Shown: positions 16,340 to 26,030, counted from the first letter of the stretch. The stretch: 64,000 nt of DNA from Aldehydirespirator sp965204875 (GCA_965204875.1 OZ242020.1:1798001-1862000), one strand, 5' to 3'. Notes: generated from the sequence alone by a model not told the origin. Program-made: numbers and translations.

Positions 16340-17764
16340 CTAGAGGCGCAATCTGGCCCGGGGGCGCAGCCACGGGCGGCTCACCCGGTCGTGGGTCAGG
16401 TCGGCGCCGGCGTGGCCCAGCACGGCGCCCAGCGCGAGCAGCCCGCCCACCACGGTCATCGCCGGAGGCGCCTCACTCACGAAGATCCAGGCCAGGGCGA
16501 TCGAGCAGGGCGTCTCGCTGGTGGCCAGCAGCCCCGCCTCCGCCGCCGGGATCAGCCGCACCCCCTCCGTCCACAGGATCACCGCCCCGGCGAACACCAG
16601 CCCGAACGCGACCACCATCGGCACCTCGCCACGAGGGATCCCCAGTGGATCGGCTGCGACCAGAGCCGCGGCGAACAGCACGATTCCCGATCCGACCTGG
16701 GCGAGCAGGGCGTCCGCGCCCCCGAATCGTCTGATGCACACGATCAGCGACGCCAGCGACATGGCGAGGCAGACGGCGTAGAGGTCGCCCTCCAGGTTGC
16801 CCCCGCCGAGGCTGCCCGCCACCGTTAGCATCACGCCGCCGAACGACACCGCGGACGCGGCCACGGTCAGCCGCCGCAGCCGCTCGCGCAGGATCAGCCA
16901 ACCCAGCGCCGCGGCCACGAACGGGATGGTGGCCAGGATCACCGACACGTTCGCCACCGCCGTGTGTTGCAGCGATGTCACGAGCAGCAGCATCGACACC
17001 GCCCCCAGGCTCAGGAGCACCAGTATCTGAACGCCCGAGGTCAGCCCGGCCACAGACCGCGGACGCGGCACCGCGAAGCGGGCCCTGCGCCGCCAAGCCA
17101 TGTAGGCGCCGACGCCCAGGCTGCCGACCAGCCCCCGCCAGCTCGCTATCTGCCAGGCGTCGGCGTCGATGAGGCGGGTGAACACGCCGGACATCCCGAA
17201 TCCCAGCCCGGACGCGAGCATCGCCGCCGCCCCGATCCGGTGCGACCGAGCCTGCGTCCCAGGGCCCGTCGCCGCCGCCGGCCGGTGCCCGCCGTGGTTC
17301 GGCTTCCCGTCACGGTCCGCGCCCACCACGGGCGCACGTGTTCTACGACCCTGTTCACCGCGTCGGTGGTTCGTTTTCCTGTCACGGGCCGAGCGCTCCA
17401 CCGGCGGCTCGGACGGGGTGGGCGCGCCCATGTGGCCTGGCGGCTCGGGCGGGGTGGGTGTGGTGTGTTGGTCTGCCGGCTCGGGCGGGGTGGGCGCGCC
17501 CATGTGGCTTGGCGGCTCGGGCGGGGTGGGTGTGGTGTGTTGGTCTGCCGGCTCGGGCGGGGTGGGCGCGCCCATGTGGCTTGGCGGCTCGGGCGGGGTG
17601 GGTGTGGTGTGTTGGTCTGCCGGCTCGGGCGGGGTGGGCGCGCCCATGTGGCTTGGCGGCTCGGGCGGGGTGGGTGTGGTGTGTTGGTCTGCCGCTTCGG
17701 GTGGGGTCGGCGCGGCCATGTGGCCCCGCGGCTCGGGAGTTGGCGGCGTGCTGCTAGCCGCCAA
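16340..17764 (-). CDS. EamA-family (DMT) transporter with repetitive N-terminal extension
   Basis: Residues from about 180 to the end form a ten-helix drug/metabolite transporter with two EamA repeats (first around MLASGLGFGMSGVFTRLIDAD, second around YAVCLAMSLASLIVCIRR). EamA proteins export metabolites or amino acids. The first ~130 residues are hydrophilic Pro/Thr/His-rich repeats of 24 aa (unit AP-TPPEPADQHTTPTPPEP), encoded by the 72-bp tandem repeat. The TTG start at 17764 has no Shine-Dalgarno; each repeat also holds an in-frame ATG (HMGAP), so the true start may lie in the repeats. It is convergent with doxX and lies downstream of msrA. Confidence 0.75.
   Translation of the reverse strand: MAASSTPPTPEPRGHMAAPTPPEAADQHTTPTPPEPPSHMGAPTPPEPADQHTTPTPPEPPSHMGAPTPPEPADQHTTPTPPEPPSHMGAPTPPEPADQHTTPTPPEPPGHMGAPTPSEPPVERSARDRKTNHRRGEQGRRTRAPVVGADRDGKPNHGGHRPAAATGPGTQARSHRIGAAAMLASGLGFGMSGVFTRLIDADAWQIASWRGLVGSLGVGAYMAWRRRARFAVPRPRSVAGLTSGVQILVLLSLGAVSMLLLVTSLQHTAVANVSVILATIPFVAAALGWLILRERLRRLTVAASAVSFGGVMLTVAGSLGGGNLEGDLYAVCLAMSLASLIVCIRRFGGADALLAQVGSGIVLFAAALVAADPLGIPRGEVPMVVAFGLVFAGAVILWTEGVRLIPAAEAGLLATSETPCSIALAWIFVSEAPPAMTVVGGLLALGAVLGHAGADLTHDRVSRPWLRPRARLRL
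17427..17730. repeat. 72-bp tandem repeat, about 4-5 copies, in frame
   Basis: The sequence CCCATGTGGC recurs at 17427, 17499, 17571 and 17643, with a diverged copy at about 17715, giving an exact 72-bp period. The copies are nearly identical, indicating recent expansion. It encodes the 24-aa repeats in the N-terminus of the EamA transporter. Confidence 0.92.
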
Positions 17765-17808
17765 CGGAGGGTGCCGGTTCCGAACGAACGAGCGGCCGCC
17801 GCGAGCGG

Positions 17809-18468
17809 CTAGCTTGCCGCCGCCGCGCCGGCGGGCTCGTAGCGCACCTGGCAGAAGCCGTGATTGCAGTAGCCGCCCGGGTTCCGGGCCAAGTACTGCT
17901 GGTGGTACTCCTCGGCGTAGTAGAACGGCCCCGCGTCGGCGATCTCGGTAGTGATCGAGCCGTGCCCGCCAGCGGCCAGCGCCTCCTGGTAGCGGTCCCG
18001 CGACGCCGTCGCCGCCTGGCGCTGCGCTGCCGTGTGGGTATAGATGCCGCTGCGGTACTGGGTGCCGACATCGTTGCCCTGGCGCATCCCCTGGGTGGGG
18101 TCGTGCATCTCCCAGAACACCTTCAACAACGCCTCGTAACCCACCACGCCAGGGTCATACACCACCAGCACGACCTCGTTGTGGCCCGTCTGCCCGGTGC
18201 ACACCTCCCGGTAGGTCGGGTTGGGCGTGGCGCCGCCGGAGTAGCCCACGGCGGTCGTGTGGACGCCGTCGAGCTCCCAGAAGAGCCGCTCCGCCCCCCA
18301 GAAGCACCCCATGCCGAAGGTGGCCCGCTCATGCCCCGGCGGGAAGGGCGGTGCCAGCGGCGTGCCCAGCACCACATGGCCGTATGGCTGCACGGGCACG
18401 GGCTCATGGCGCCCGGGCAGCGTCTCAGCCTCGCCAGGCATGCGGAACCTGTTGCGCGCAAGCCTCAC
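17809..18468 (-). CDS. msrA: Peptide-methionine (S)-S-oxide reductase MsrA
   Basis: The 219-aa enzyme repairs oxidised methionine in proteins. It has the catalytic FGMGCFWGAERLF (active-site Cys and Trp), VGYSGG, PTYREVCTGQTGHNEVV, FWEMHDPTQGMRQGNDVGTQYRSGIY and AEEYHQQYLARNPGGYCNHG (C-terminal resolving-Cys region). The length matches the longer MsrA form. The start is GTG at 18468, or possibly ATG at 18441. It is divergent from the amidohydrolase gene with 84 bp between starts. Confidence 0.93.
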   Translation of the reverse strand: MRLARNRFRMPGEAETLPGRHEPVPVQPYGHVVLGTPLAPPFPPGHERATFGMGCFWGAERLFWELDGVHTTAVGYSGGATPNPTYREVCTGQTGHNEVVLVVYDPGVVGYEALLKVFWEMHDPTQGMRQGNDVGTQYRSGIYTHTAAQRQAATASRDRYQEALAAGGHGSITTEIADAGPFYYAEEYHQQYLARNPGGYCNHGFCQVRYEPAGAAAAS

Positions 18469-18552
18469 GCCCCGACTGTATCCCGCGGTACCCCGCCGCG
18501 AACCACGGCTACCCTCTCACGGCATGAGCAACCCATCCCCTCAAGGCCGGCC

Positions 18553-20301
18553 ATGTTCGACACGGTGATCCTGGGCGGGACGCTCGTCGACGGCACCGGC
18601 GCGCCCGCCCGCCCCGCAGACATCGCCGTCTCCGGCGGACGCATCGCTGCCATAGAGCAGCCCGGCGACCTGGCCGCCCAGCCCGCCCACGAACTCATTC
18701 ACGCATCCGGGCTGGTCGTGTGCCCCGGCTTCATCGATCCCCACACCCACTACGACGCGCAGATCTTCTGGGATCCACGGGCAACCCCCTCCAACCTCTT
18801 CGGCGTCACCACCGTCATCGGCGGCAACTGCGGCTTCTCGCTGGCGCCCATCGGCGACGCCACCGATGCCGAGTACCTCAAGAGGATGATGGTCAAGGTC
18901 GAGGGCATGGCGCTCGAGGCGCTCGAGACGGGCGTGCCCTGGGACTGGCAGGACTTCGCCGGCTACCTGCGGGCCATCGAGGATCGGGGCGTCGGCGTCA
19001 ACATCGGCTTCATGGTCGGCCACTGCGCCCTCCGGCGGGCGGTCATGAAGGCCGACGCCGTGGGCCACGAGGCCAACGCCGAGCAGATCGCCCTCATGCG
19101 ACACCTGCTGGCGCAGTCGCTCGCCGTCGGCGGCCTCGGCTTCTCCACGGGCCGCAGCTACACCCACAACGACTGGGACGGCCAACCCGTTCCCAGCCGC
19201 TGGGCCTCCACCGAAGAGGTGCTGGAGCTGTGCCGCGAGACCGGCACGCACGAGGGCACCACCCTCGAGTGGGTGGCCGACGGCTGCATGAAGGGCTTCA
19301 CCGACGAAGAGGTCAGCCTGATGACCCGGATGTCGCTCGACGCCGGGCGGCCCATCAACTGGAACGTCCTCACCATCGACTCGGCCCGCCCCGACGACTA
19401 CCGCAACCAGATCGCCGCCTGCGAGCGGGCCGCCGCCGACGGTGCCAGGGTGGTGGCGCTCACCATGCCGATCCTGGTGGGCATGAACATGAGTCTGGGC
19501 AGCTTCTGCGCCCTGCACATGCTGCCCGACTGGGGCGAGGTGTTCGGCCTGCCCCTACCAGAGCGCACCGAGAGGCTGCGCGATCCCGCCACGCTGATCC
19601 ACCTCGAGAACGCCGCCGCCCGACCGGAGGCCGGAGTGTTCAGCCGCCTCACCGGCTGGGCCGACTACCGCATCGGCGACACCTACTCCAGCGCCAACGA
19701 GGGCCTCAAGGGCCGCCGGGTCGGCGACGTCGCCCGCGAGCGGGGCCTGCGCGACTTCTTCTGCCTGGTGGACGTCTGCCTGGCCGACGACCTTCGCACC
19801 GTGTTGTGGCCGGCCCCCACCGACGACGATCCCGAGAGCTGGCGGTTGCGGGCCGCGGCCTGGGAGCACCCGGCGGTGATGATCGGCGGCAGCGACGCCG
19901 GCGCGCACCTCGACCGCATGGCCGGCGCCTGCTATCCGGCGGCCTGGATCGACGACTGCCTCCACGGCCGCCGCCTCACCACCCTCGAGAACGCGGTGCA
20001 TCATCTCACCGAGGTTCCGGCCCGCCTCTTCGGCCTGCGCGGCCGGGGGCGGATCGCCGAGGGCTTTCACGCGGACGTCGTGGTGTTCGATCCCGAGACC
20101 ATCGGCGCCACCGCCCCCGAGCTGGTGGCCGACCTTCCCGGGCACGGCAAGCGGCTCTGGTCGGAGGCCACCGGCGTGCGCCGGGTGCTGGTCAACGGCG
20201 TCACCACGGTGCTCGACGGCACGGCCCTCGACGCACTTCCCGGCCGCGTGCTCCGCTCGGGCCTCGACACCGAGACGGTGCCCGTCCCCGCAGCCGCCTG
20301 A
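18553..20301 (+). CDS. N-acyl-D-amino-acid deacylase-like amidohydrolase
   Basis: The 582-aa protein is a metal-dependent amidohydrolase of the D-aminoacylase group: MFDTVILGGTLVDGTGAP start, HxH metal site PHTHYDAQIFWDP, GVTTVIGGNCGFSLAP, GRSYTHNDW, metal/acid residues in GGSDAGAHLDRM and a C-terminal beta-sandwich end RGRIAEGFHADVVVFDP. Such enzymes hydrolyse N-acyl-D-amino acids or related amides. The frame is open upstream to 17860, but homology starts at the ATG at 18553. It is followed after 200 bp by acetyl-CoA synthetase, which would use acetate released from N-acetyl substrates; that link is inference. Confidence 0.88.
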   Translation: MFDTVILGGTLVDGTGAPARPADIAVSGGRIAAIEQPGDLAAQPAHELIHASGLVVCPGFIDPHTHYDAQIFWDPRATPSNLFGVTTVIGGNCGFSLAPIGDATDAEYLKRMMVKVEGMALEALETGVPWDWQDFAGYLRAIEDRGVGVNIGFMVGHCALRRAVMKADAVGHEANAEQIALMRHLLAQSLAVGGLGFSTGRSYTHNDWDGQPVPSRWASTEEVLELCRETGTHEGTTLEWVADGCMKGFTDEEVSLMTRMSLDAGRPINWNVLTIDSARPDDYRNQIAACERAAADGARVVALTMPILVGMNMSLGSFCALHMLPDWGEVFGLPLPERTERLRDPATLIHLENAAARPEAGVFSRLTGWADYRIGDTYSSANEGLKGRRVGDVARERGLRDFFCLVDVCLADDLRTVLWPAPTDDDPESWRLRAAAWEHPAVMIGGSDAGAHLDRMAGACYPAAWIDDCLHGRRLTTLENAVHHLTEVPARLFGLRGRGRIAEGFHADVVVFDPETIGATAPELVADLPGHGKRLWSEATGVRRVLVNGVTTVLDGTALDALPGRVLRSGLDTETVPVPAAA

Positions 20302-20501
20302 CCCGCAACCCACGGCCGCTTCTCTCGCAATCACGCAAAGTCAGCTACGCCAACAACGCAAAGACCCAGGCCGCCTGACCCGCAAACCTCAACCCCGCAG
20401 CCGCCGCCCGAACACCGGCCACTGACCCCGCGATCCGCAACCAGCCGCCGCCCGAACCCAAGCAACCCACGCAGACAAGACGCAAGCGAAGGAGAGTGCC
20501 C

Positions 20502-22496
20502 ATGACGGCAGGCTCGATAGAGGTGTACGAGAGCGAGGATCGCAGGTTCCCGCCTCCGCCCGACTTCGCGGCCAACGCCCTGATCTCCGACCGCGACCTC
20601 TACGACGAGGCCGCCGCCGACTTCGAGGCTTTCTGGGCCCGCCAGGCCCGCGAGCTCCTCCACTGGGACACCGACTTCCACACGACCCTGCGGTGGAACC
20701 TGCCGAACGCCGAATGGTTCGTAGGCGGCAAGCTCAACGTCTCTCACAACTGCCTCGACCGCCACGTCGCAGCCGGGCGGGGCGGCAGGGTGGCCTTCCA
20801 CTGGGAGGGCGAGCCGGGCGACACCCGCACCATCACCTATGCCGAGCTGCTCGACGACGTGCAGCGCTTCGCCAATGTCCTGCTGCGCCTGGGCCTGCGC
20901 ACCGGCGACCGCATCGCCGTGTACATGCCGATGATCCCCGAGCTGGTGGTCACCATGCTGGCCTGCACCCGCATCGGCGTGGCCCACTCGGTGATCTTCG
21001 GGGGGTTCTCACCCGACGCCATCACCGACCGCTGCGCCGATGCCGAGGCCCGCTTGGTGGTCACCGCCGACGCGGGCTACCGCCGTGGCGCACCCTCGCC
21101 GCTCAAGCCCAACGTGGATCTGGCCCTGGCCGCGGGCGCGCCCGGGGTCGAGCACGTGGTGGTGGTCGACCGCTGCGGCACCGACCCCGCCATGACCGCG
21201 GGCCGCGACCTCTGGTGGCACGACCTGATGGCCGAGGCCGCCCCCGAGTGCCCGGCCCCCCCGATGGACTCCGAGCAGCTGCTGTACCTGCTGTACACCT
21301 CCGGCACGACCGCCAAGCCCAAGGGCATCATGCACACCACCGGCGGCTATCTCACGCAGGTGGCCTTCACTCACCGCTACGTGTTCGACCTGCGCGCCGA
21401 TAGCGACGTGTTCTGGTGCGCGGCCGACATCGGCTGGGTGACCGGCCACAGCTACATCGTGTACGGGCCGCTGGCCAACGGCGCCACCTCGGTCATGTAC
21501 GAGGGCACCCCCGACACTCCCCGCCCCCCCGAGCGCGGCGGCGACCGGGCCGACTGGGGCAAGGACCGCCTCTGGGACATCGTCGAGCGCTACGGCGTCA
21601 CCCAGCTCTACACCGCGCCCACCGCCATCCGCACGTTCATGAAGTGGGGCCCGCAGTGGCCCGCCGGCCACGACCTGTCGAGCCTGCGGGTGCTGGGCAC
21701 CGTGGGCGAGCCGATCAATCCCGAGGCCTGGATGTGGTATCACCGCCACATCGGCGGCGGGCGCTGCCCGATCGTGGACACCTGGTGGCAGACCGAGACC
21801 GGCGGGCACATGATCACGCCCCTGCCCGGTGTCACCACCACCAAGCCGGGCTCGGCCACGCAGCCGCTGCCGGGCGTGTTCGCCGAGGTGGTCGACGACT
21901 CGGGCGCACCGGTCGCCGAGGGCGGCGGCTATCTCACCATCACCCGCCCCTGGCCGTCGATGCTGCGCGGCGTCTGGGGCGACCCGCAGCGCTACCGCGA
22001 CACCTACTGGGGCGTCTACGAGGGCCGCTACTTCGCCGGCGACGGCGCCCGCATCGACGCTGACGGCTACCTGTGGCTGCTGGGCCGGGTGGACGACGTG
22101 ATGAACGTCTCGGGCCATCGCATCTCCACCACCGAGGTCGAGTCGGCGCTGGTCGATCACCCCGCGGTGGCCGAGGCCGCCGTGGTGGGCGCCGCCGACG
22201 ACATCACGGGCCAGGCCATCGTCGGCTACGTGATCCTCGTCGGCACGGCTCAGGCGTCCGAAGAGCTGCGCGAGGCGATCCGCCGGCACGTCGCTGCCAA
22301 GCTCGGCCCGGTGGCGAGGCCCAAGGCCGTGTTCCTGGTGCCGGATCTGCCCAAGACCCGCTCCGGCAAGATCATGCGGCGCCTGCTGCGCGACGTGGCC
22401 GACGGGCGAGACCTCGGCGACACCACCACGCTGGCCGATCCCGGCGTCGTGGCCGAGATCCGCGACCGTGCCGCCGCTGCCGCCGGCGAAGAATGA
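20502..22496 (+). CDS. acsA: Acetyl-CoA synthetase (AMP-forming)
   Basis: The 664-aa adenylate-forming enzyme activates acetate (or another short acid) to acyl-CoA via acyl-AMP. It has the ACS N-terminal domain (EAFWARQARELLHWDTDF), the P-loop-like YLLYTSGTTAKPKGIMHTTGGYL, the acetyl-pocket VDTWWQTETGGHMITPLPG, the hinge GRVDDVMNVSGHRISTTEVE and the catalytic Lys in PKTRSGKIMRRLLRD. The length is standard for Acs. The ATG at 20502 has GGAGAG six bases upstream. The 190 bp before it contain short repeats (CCGCCGCCCGAAC twice) and no gene. Confidence 0.92.
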   Translation: MTAGSIEVYESEDRRFPPPPDFAANALISDRDLYDEAAADFEAFWARQARELLHWDTDFHTTLRWNLPNAEWFVGGKLNVSHNCLDRHVAAGRGGRVAFHWEGEPGDTRTITYAELLDDVQRFANVLLRLGLRTGDRIAVYMPMIPELVVTMLACTRIGVAHSVIFGGFSPDAITDRCADAEARLVVTADAGYRRGAPSPLKPNVDLALAAGAPGVEHVVVVDRCGTDPAMTAGRDLWWHDLMAEAAPECPAPPMDSEQLLYLLYTSGTTAKPKGIMHTTGGYLTQVAFTHRYVFDLRADSDVFWCAADIGWVTGHSYIVYGPLANGATSVMYEGTPDTPRPPERGGDRADWGKDRLWDIVERYGVTQLYTAPTAIRTFMKWGPQWPAGHDLSSLRVLGTVGEPINPEAWMWYHRHIGGGRCPIVDTWWQTETGGHMITPLPGVTTTKPGSATQPLPGVFAEVVDDSGAPVAEGGGYLTITRPWPSMLRGVWGDPQRYRDTYWGVYEGRYFAGDGARIDADGYLWLLGRVDDVMNVSGHRISTTEVESALVDHPAVAEAAVVGAADDITGQAIVGYVILVGTAQASEELREAIRRHVAAKLGPVARPKAVFLVPDLPKTRSGKIMRRLLRDVADGRDLGDTTTLADPGVVAEIRDRAAAAAGEE

Positions 22497-22578
22497 AGCC
22501 CTGAAGCCGTGTCCGCCTAGGGCACCCGCTCGTCGCTTAAGCCGGCTGAACCCGACCCAGCGGCGGCTCAACGTTCCT

Positions 22579-24009
22579 CTAAGGCACCCGTTCGATTCGC
22601 AGCACGTTGGCGCTGCGGGAGCGGTTGTCGGATCCGGCCAGCACGGCCACCAGCTCGCCGGAGCGGACGTGTCCGGCCTCGCGGGCCACCCGCACGGCCT
22701 GCTCCACCATCTGGTCGTTGGAGCCGCGGTCCTCCACCAGCACGGGCACCGTCCCCCAGCTCAGCGTCAGCTGCTGCACGGTCGCCGGGTTGTGCGACAG
22801 GCCCACGATCTGCGCCTGCGGCCGGAACCTGGCCATCGACCGCACCGTGAACCCCGTTCCCGAGATCGCCAGGATCGTGGAGATCCCCAGCTCGGAGGTG
22901 GCCCGCCAGGCGGCCATGGTCATGGCGTCGGTCACCGAGGCGGCACTGCGGCCCGCGTCGGTCATGCGCAGCTCGGCCAGCCGCTCGGCCCACAGCTCGA
23001 AGTCGAACGCGTCGTCGGCGCGGCGGGCGATGCGGCTCATGGTGCGCACCACGTTCGCAGGGTCCTGCCCGACGGCGGTCTCGGCCGAGAGCATCACCGC
23101 GGACGAGCCGTCGAACACGGCGTTGGCCACGTCGGAGGTCTCGGCCCGTGTGGGCGTGGGGCTGCCGATCATCGATTCCAGCATCTGTGTGGCGGTGATC
23201 ACCGGGCGGCCGCCGGCGATGCACTGCTGGATGATCTGCTTCTGCAGGTGGGGCAGCTCCTCCAGGCTGCACTCGTTGCCGAGGTCGCCGCGGGCCACCA
23301 TCACCGCTCCGGCGGCCTCGATGATGCCGGCGAGGTTGTCCACCGCGGCCTGCGTCTCGATCTTGGCGATCACCAGCGGGCCTCGGGGGTGGGGCTCGGT
23401 GCCCACCCGGCGGATGTCGTGGGCGGAGCGCACGAAGGACACGGCCACCATGTCCACGCCCAGCTCGGTGAAGGCGTCGAGGGCGCGGAAGTCCTCGGGG
23501 GTGGGGGTTGACAGCCGCAGCCGGTCCGAGGGGATGTGTATGCCGGGCCGCCCCCTGAGCCGCCCGCCGTGGCTCACGGTGGCGAGCAGCTTGTCGCTGG
23601 ACTTGTCGCTCACCCGCATCAGCAGGTTGCCGTCGCCCACGGTGATCCAGTCGCCCGCCTGCAGGTCGTCTAGCAGGTCGTCGTAGTCGACCTCCACGAC
23701 GCTGCCGTCGGAGTTGCCGGCGCCCACCCGCAGCTCCAGCGTCGAGCCCGTGGCGATGTCCACGCCGTCGTCGCCGAAGCTGCCCGCCCTGATCTTGGGG
23801 CCGGGCAGGTCCACGAGGACGCCTGCCCGATGGCCCTCGTCCTCTGCGAGCGAGCGGATCCGCCGGTACCGGTCTATGGCCTCGTCGAGGCTGCAGTGGG
23901 ACAGGTTGATGCGCGCCACATCCATCCCGGCCTGCATCATCGCCCTCAGCGTGGCGTCGTCCTCGCTGGCGGGGCCGATCGTGGCGACGATCTTGGTCCG
24001 TCTGAGCAC
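22579..24009 (-). CDS. pyk: Pyruvate kinase
   Basis: The 476-aa protein starts LRRTKIVATIGPAS, the classical pyruvate kinase N-terminus, and contains GMDVARINLSH, VLVDLPGPKIRAG, the B-domain (residues ~70-165), VAVSFVRSA, the active-site IAKIETQAAVDNL, MVARGDLGNECSLEELP, and TATQMLESMIGSPTPTRAETSDVANAVFDGSSAVMLSAETA. The C-terminal domain is complete. It transfers phosphate from PEP to ADP. The GTG at 24009 sits directly at the conserved start. It is divergent from htpX. Confidence 0.95.
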   Translation of the reverse strand: MLRRTKIVATIGPASEDDATLRAMMQAGMDVARINLSHCSLDEAIDRYRRIRSLAEDEGHRAGVLVDLPGPKIRAGSFGDDGVDIATGSTLELRVGAGNSDGSVVEVDYDDLLDDLQAGDWITVGDGNLLMRVSDKSSDKLLATVSHGGRLRGRPGIHIPSDRLRLSTPTPEDFRALDAFTELGVDMVAVSFVRSAHDIRRVGTEPHPRGPLVIAKIETQAAVDNLAGIIEAAGAVMVARGDLGNECSLEELPHLQKQIIQQCIAGGRPVITATQMLESMIGSPTPTRAETSDVANAVFDGSSAVMLSAETAVGQDPANVVRTMSRIARRADDAFDFELWAERLAELRMTDAGRSAASVTDAMTMAAWRATSELGISTILAISGTGFTVRSMARFRPQAQIVGLSHNPATVQQLTLSWGTVPVLVEDRGSNDQMVEQAVRVAREAGHVRSGELVAVLAGSDNRSRSANVLRIERVP

Positions 24010-24072
24010 GACAGCCAACGCTACCCTGCGTGGGGCGCTCGGCGGCGTCGGCCCCTGGGAGGTGGAGACACG

Positions 24073-24933
24073 ATGTTCAACACGGCCAAGACGTTCACTC
24101 TGCTGGCCCTGCTCGGCGGCCTCTGCGTCGTGATCGGCGGCGCCATCGGCGGGCAGGGCGGCCTGGTGCTCGGCCTGGTGCTCGGCCTGCTGGTGGCCGG
24201 CGGCTCCTACTGGTTCAGCCACAGGCTCGCCATCGCCTCGGCTCGGGCCAAGCCGGTGAGCGCGGCGGAGATGCCCCGCTATCACGAGATCATGCGAGAG
24301 CTCTGCGGGCGGGCGGCGCTGCCGGTGCCTGCGCTGTACATGTCGCCCAACCCCCAGCCCAACGCCTTCGCCACGGGCCGCAATCCCAAGAACGCGGCGG
24401 TGTGCATCACCGCCGGGCTGGTGCAGGCGATGGGCTGGGACGAGATCCGCGGCGTGCTGGCACACGAGCTGGCGCACATCCGCAACCGCGACATCCTCAT
24501 CGGCTCGGTGGCCGCGGCCATCGGCATGGCGGTGACCTTCGTTGCCTACATAGCGGGGTATGGGGCGATGTTCTTCGGCCGCGGCGGCCGTGACAGCAAC
24601 CCTCTGGGTCAGCTGCTGCTCGCGATCCTCGCTCCGTTCGCGGCAATGATGATCCAGGCGGCGATCAGCCGCAGCCGCGAGTTCCAGGCCGACGCCTCGG
24701 CCGCCAGGCTCATCGGCGACGGCAGGCCGCTGGCCCGGGCCCTCGAGCGTCTCGACGCCTATGCGCAGCGCGTCCCGTCGGGTGTCAACCCCAGCCAGGC
24801 GTCGAGCTACATCATCGATCCGCTCAAGGCGCAGGCCCGCGGCGGCGGCAGCGGCGGTTTCGGCCGCATGTTCAGCACCCACCCGCCCACATCCGAGCGG
24901 GTCCGCCGCCTCACTTCCGGCGACTGGTCCTAA
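24073..24933 (+). CDS. htpX: Membrane metalloprotease HtpX (M48)
   Basis: The 286-aa protease has two N-terminal hydrophobic helices (residues 7-45), PQPNAFATGRNPKNAAVCITAGL, the zinc motif GVLAHELAHIRNRD, two further membrane helices (~150-200) and the third zinc ligand in SREFQADASAARL, ending with MFSTHPPTSERVRRL. HtpX degrades misfolded membrane proteins. A GGAGG lies upstream of ATG 24073. It is divergent from pyk with 63 bp between starts. Confidence 0.95.
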   Translation: MFNTAKTFTLLALLGGLCVVIGGAIGGQGGLVLGLVLGLLVAGGSYWFSHRLAIASARAKPVSAAEMPRYHEIMRELCGRAALPVPALYMSPNPQPNAFATGRNPKNAAVCITAGLVQAMGWDEIRGVLAHELAHIRNRDILIGSVAAAIGMAVTFVAYIAGYGAMFFGRGGRDSNPLGQLLLAILAPFAAMMIQAAISRSREFQADASAARLIGDGRPLARALERLDAYAQRVPSGVNPSQASSYIIDPLKAQARGGGSGGFGRMFSTHPPTSERVRRLTSGDWS

Positions 24934-25075
24934 GCGAACGGGCCCCTGCACTCGTTGCGGCCTGCCAGGCCAGGGAGCGCTACCAGCCCCTGTATCCCGC
25001 CTGGTTGCTGAGCACTCGTTGTGCGGGCCGCGGCCGGTGCTGATGACTGAGCCCTCGTTGCGGCGTGCCGCAGGC

Positions 25076-25564
25076 TCAGTCGCGGAAGTTCACGTACTGC
25101 AGGGGCAGGTGATAGTCGGCCTCTTTGAGCGCGGTGATCACGGCTTGGAGGTCGTCCCTCCTCTTGGACTGGACCCTGAGCTGGTCGCCCTGCGTGGACG
25201 ACTGCACGCCTTTGATGCCGAGGCCCTTGATCAGCTTGTTGAGCTCGCGGGCGTTGTCGCCGGAGATCCCGGCCCGCAGCGCGGCCACCTGGCGCACCGT
25301 CGCCCCGGCCGCCTCCTGCACTCTGCCGTAGTCGAGCGCCTTCAGCGAAACCTTGCGCCGCACCAGCTTCTCCTCCAGCACTTGGCGCACCGCGCCCAGC
25401 CGGTCCTCGGTGGCCGATGTGAGCGTGATGGAGCCCTCGCCGAGCACTACCGAGGAGTCCGTGTTGCGGAAGTCGTAGCGGGTGGACACCTCCCGCGCCG
25501 CCTGGTCCGCAGCGTTGCGGACCTCCTGCATGTCCAGCCTGCTCACGATGTCGAAGGTCGCCAT
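25076..25564 (-). CDS. yajQ: YajQ-family nucleotide-binding protein
   Basis: The 162-aa protein matches the YajQ/UPF0234 family along its length: FDIVSRLDMQEVRNAADQAAREVSTRYDFRNT at the start, ITLTSATEDRLGAVRQVLEEKLVRRKVSLKALD, and GIKGVQSSTQGDQLRVQSKRRDDLQAVI near the end. Some homologues bind cyclic di-GMP. It is convergent with htpX; the 142-bp gap holds short degenerate repeats (CACTCGTTG-type). Confidence 0.93.
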   Translation of the reverse strand: MATFDIVSRLDMQEVRNAADQAAREVSTRYDFRNTDSSVVLGEGSITLTSATEDRLGAVRQVLEEKLVRRKVSLKALDYGRVQEAAGATVRQVAALRAGISGDNARELNKLIKGLGIKGVQSSTQGDQLRVQSKRRDDLQAVITALKEADYHLPLQYVNFRD

Positions 25565-25671
25565 GTTACCGCCACATCGTCGTCAAGGTCGTCACCGCCG
25601 GTCTCGCCACAGCCGGTCTCGTCGACGGCACGGGTTGCTCGGGAGGCCATGGTATCGTGGCCGCTCACAAC

Positions 25672-25753
25672 GGGTCGGTGCCCGAGCGGCCAAAGGGAAC
25701 GGGCTGTAAACCCGTCGGCGCAGCCTACGGAGGTTCGAATCCTCCCCGGCCCA
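25672..25753 (+). tRNA. tRNA-Tyr (anticodon GTA)
   Basis: The acceptor GGGTCGG (25672-25678) pairs with CCGGCCC (25746-25752), the anticodon stem ACGGG/CCCGT holds loop CTGTAAA with GTA in place, a long variable arm follows (typical class II tRNA-Tyr) and the T-arm GGAGG/CCTCC holds TTCGAAT. The discriminator is A. Confidence 0.95.
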
Positions 25754-25757
25754 CAGG

Positions 25758-25862
25758 ATCGAGCCTGAGCCCCGCTCAGGTAGGCGCCCCGCATGAAGCG
25801 GGTGGTGGAGACCGGCGCGGCGGGCACACGATCGAGCCTGGCCCCGTTCAGGTAAGCGCCGG
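25758..25862. repeat. Direct repeat pair downstream of tRNA-Tyr
   Basis: A ~30-bp sequence beginning ATCGAGCCTG and ending AGGTARGCGCC occurs just after the tRNA and again about 72 bp later with few changes. The rest of 25754-26030 has no supported gene. The position beside a tRNA would suit an attachment-site remnant, but no integrase is present. Confidence 0.5.
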
Positions 25863-26030
25863 GTAAGAAGGCCGCGAGCGCCGGGGTGGGGAGCCGGGCG
25901 ACTTCGAGCGCTCGGGGCGACCGTGGGTACGCCGCAGGTCTCAGCCACCCGCCCGCCGCGCCCCGCGCCCCGGCCCTGCCACCGTTGCCAAGCTCAGCGG
26001 CGATGTCCGATGTCGGGGCGCCGCGTTGCG

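Noticed and set aside
25754..25862. Possible tRNA attachment site and integrative element after tRNA-Tyr
   Set aside because: The repeats do not copy the tRNA 3' end and no integrase gene follows.
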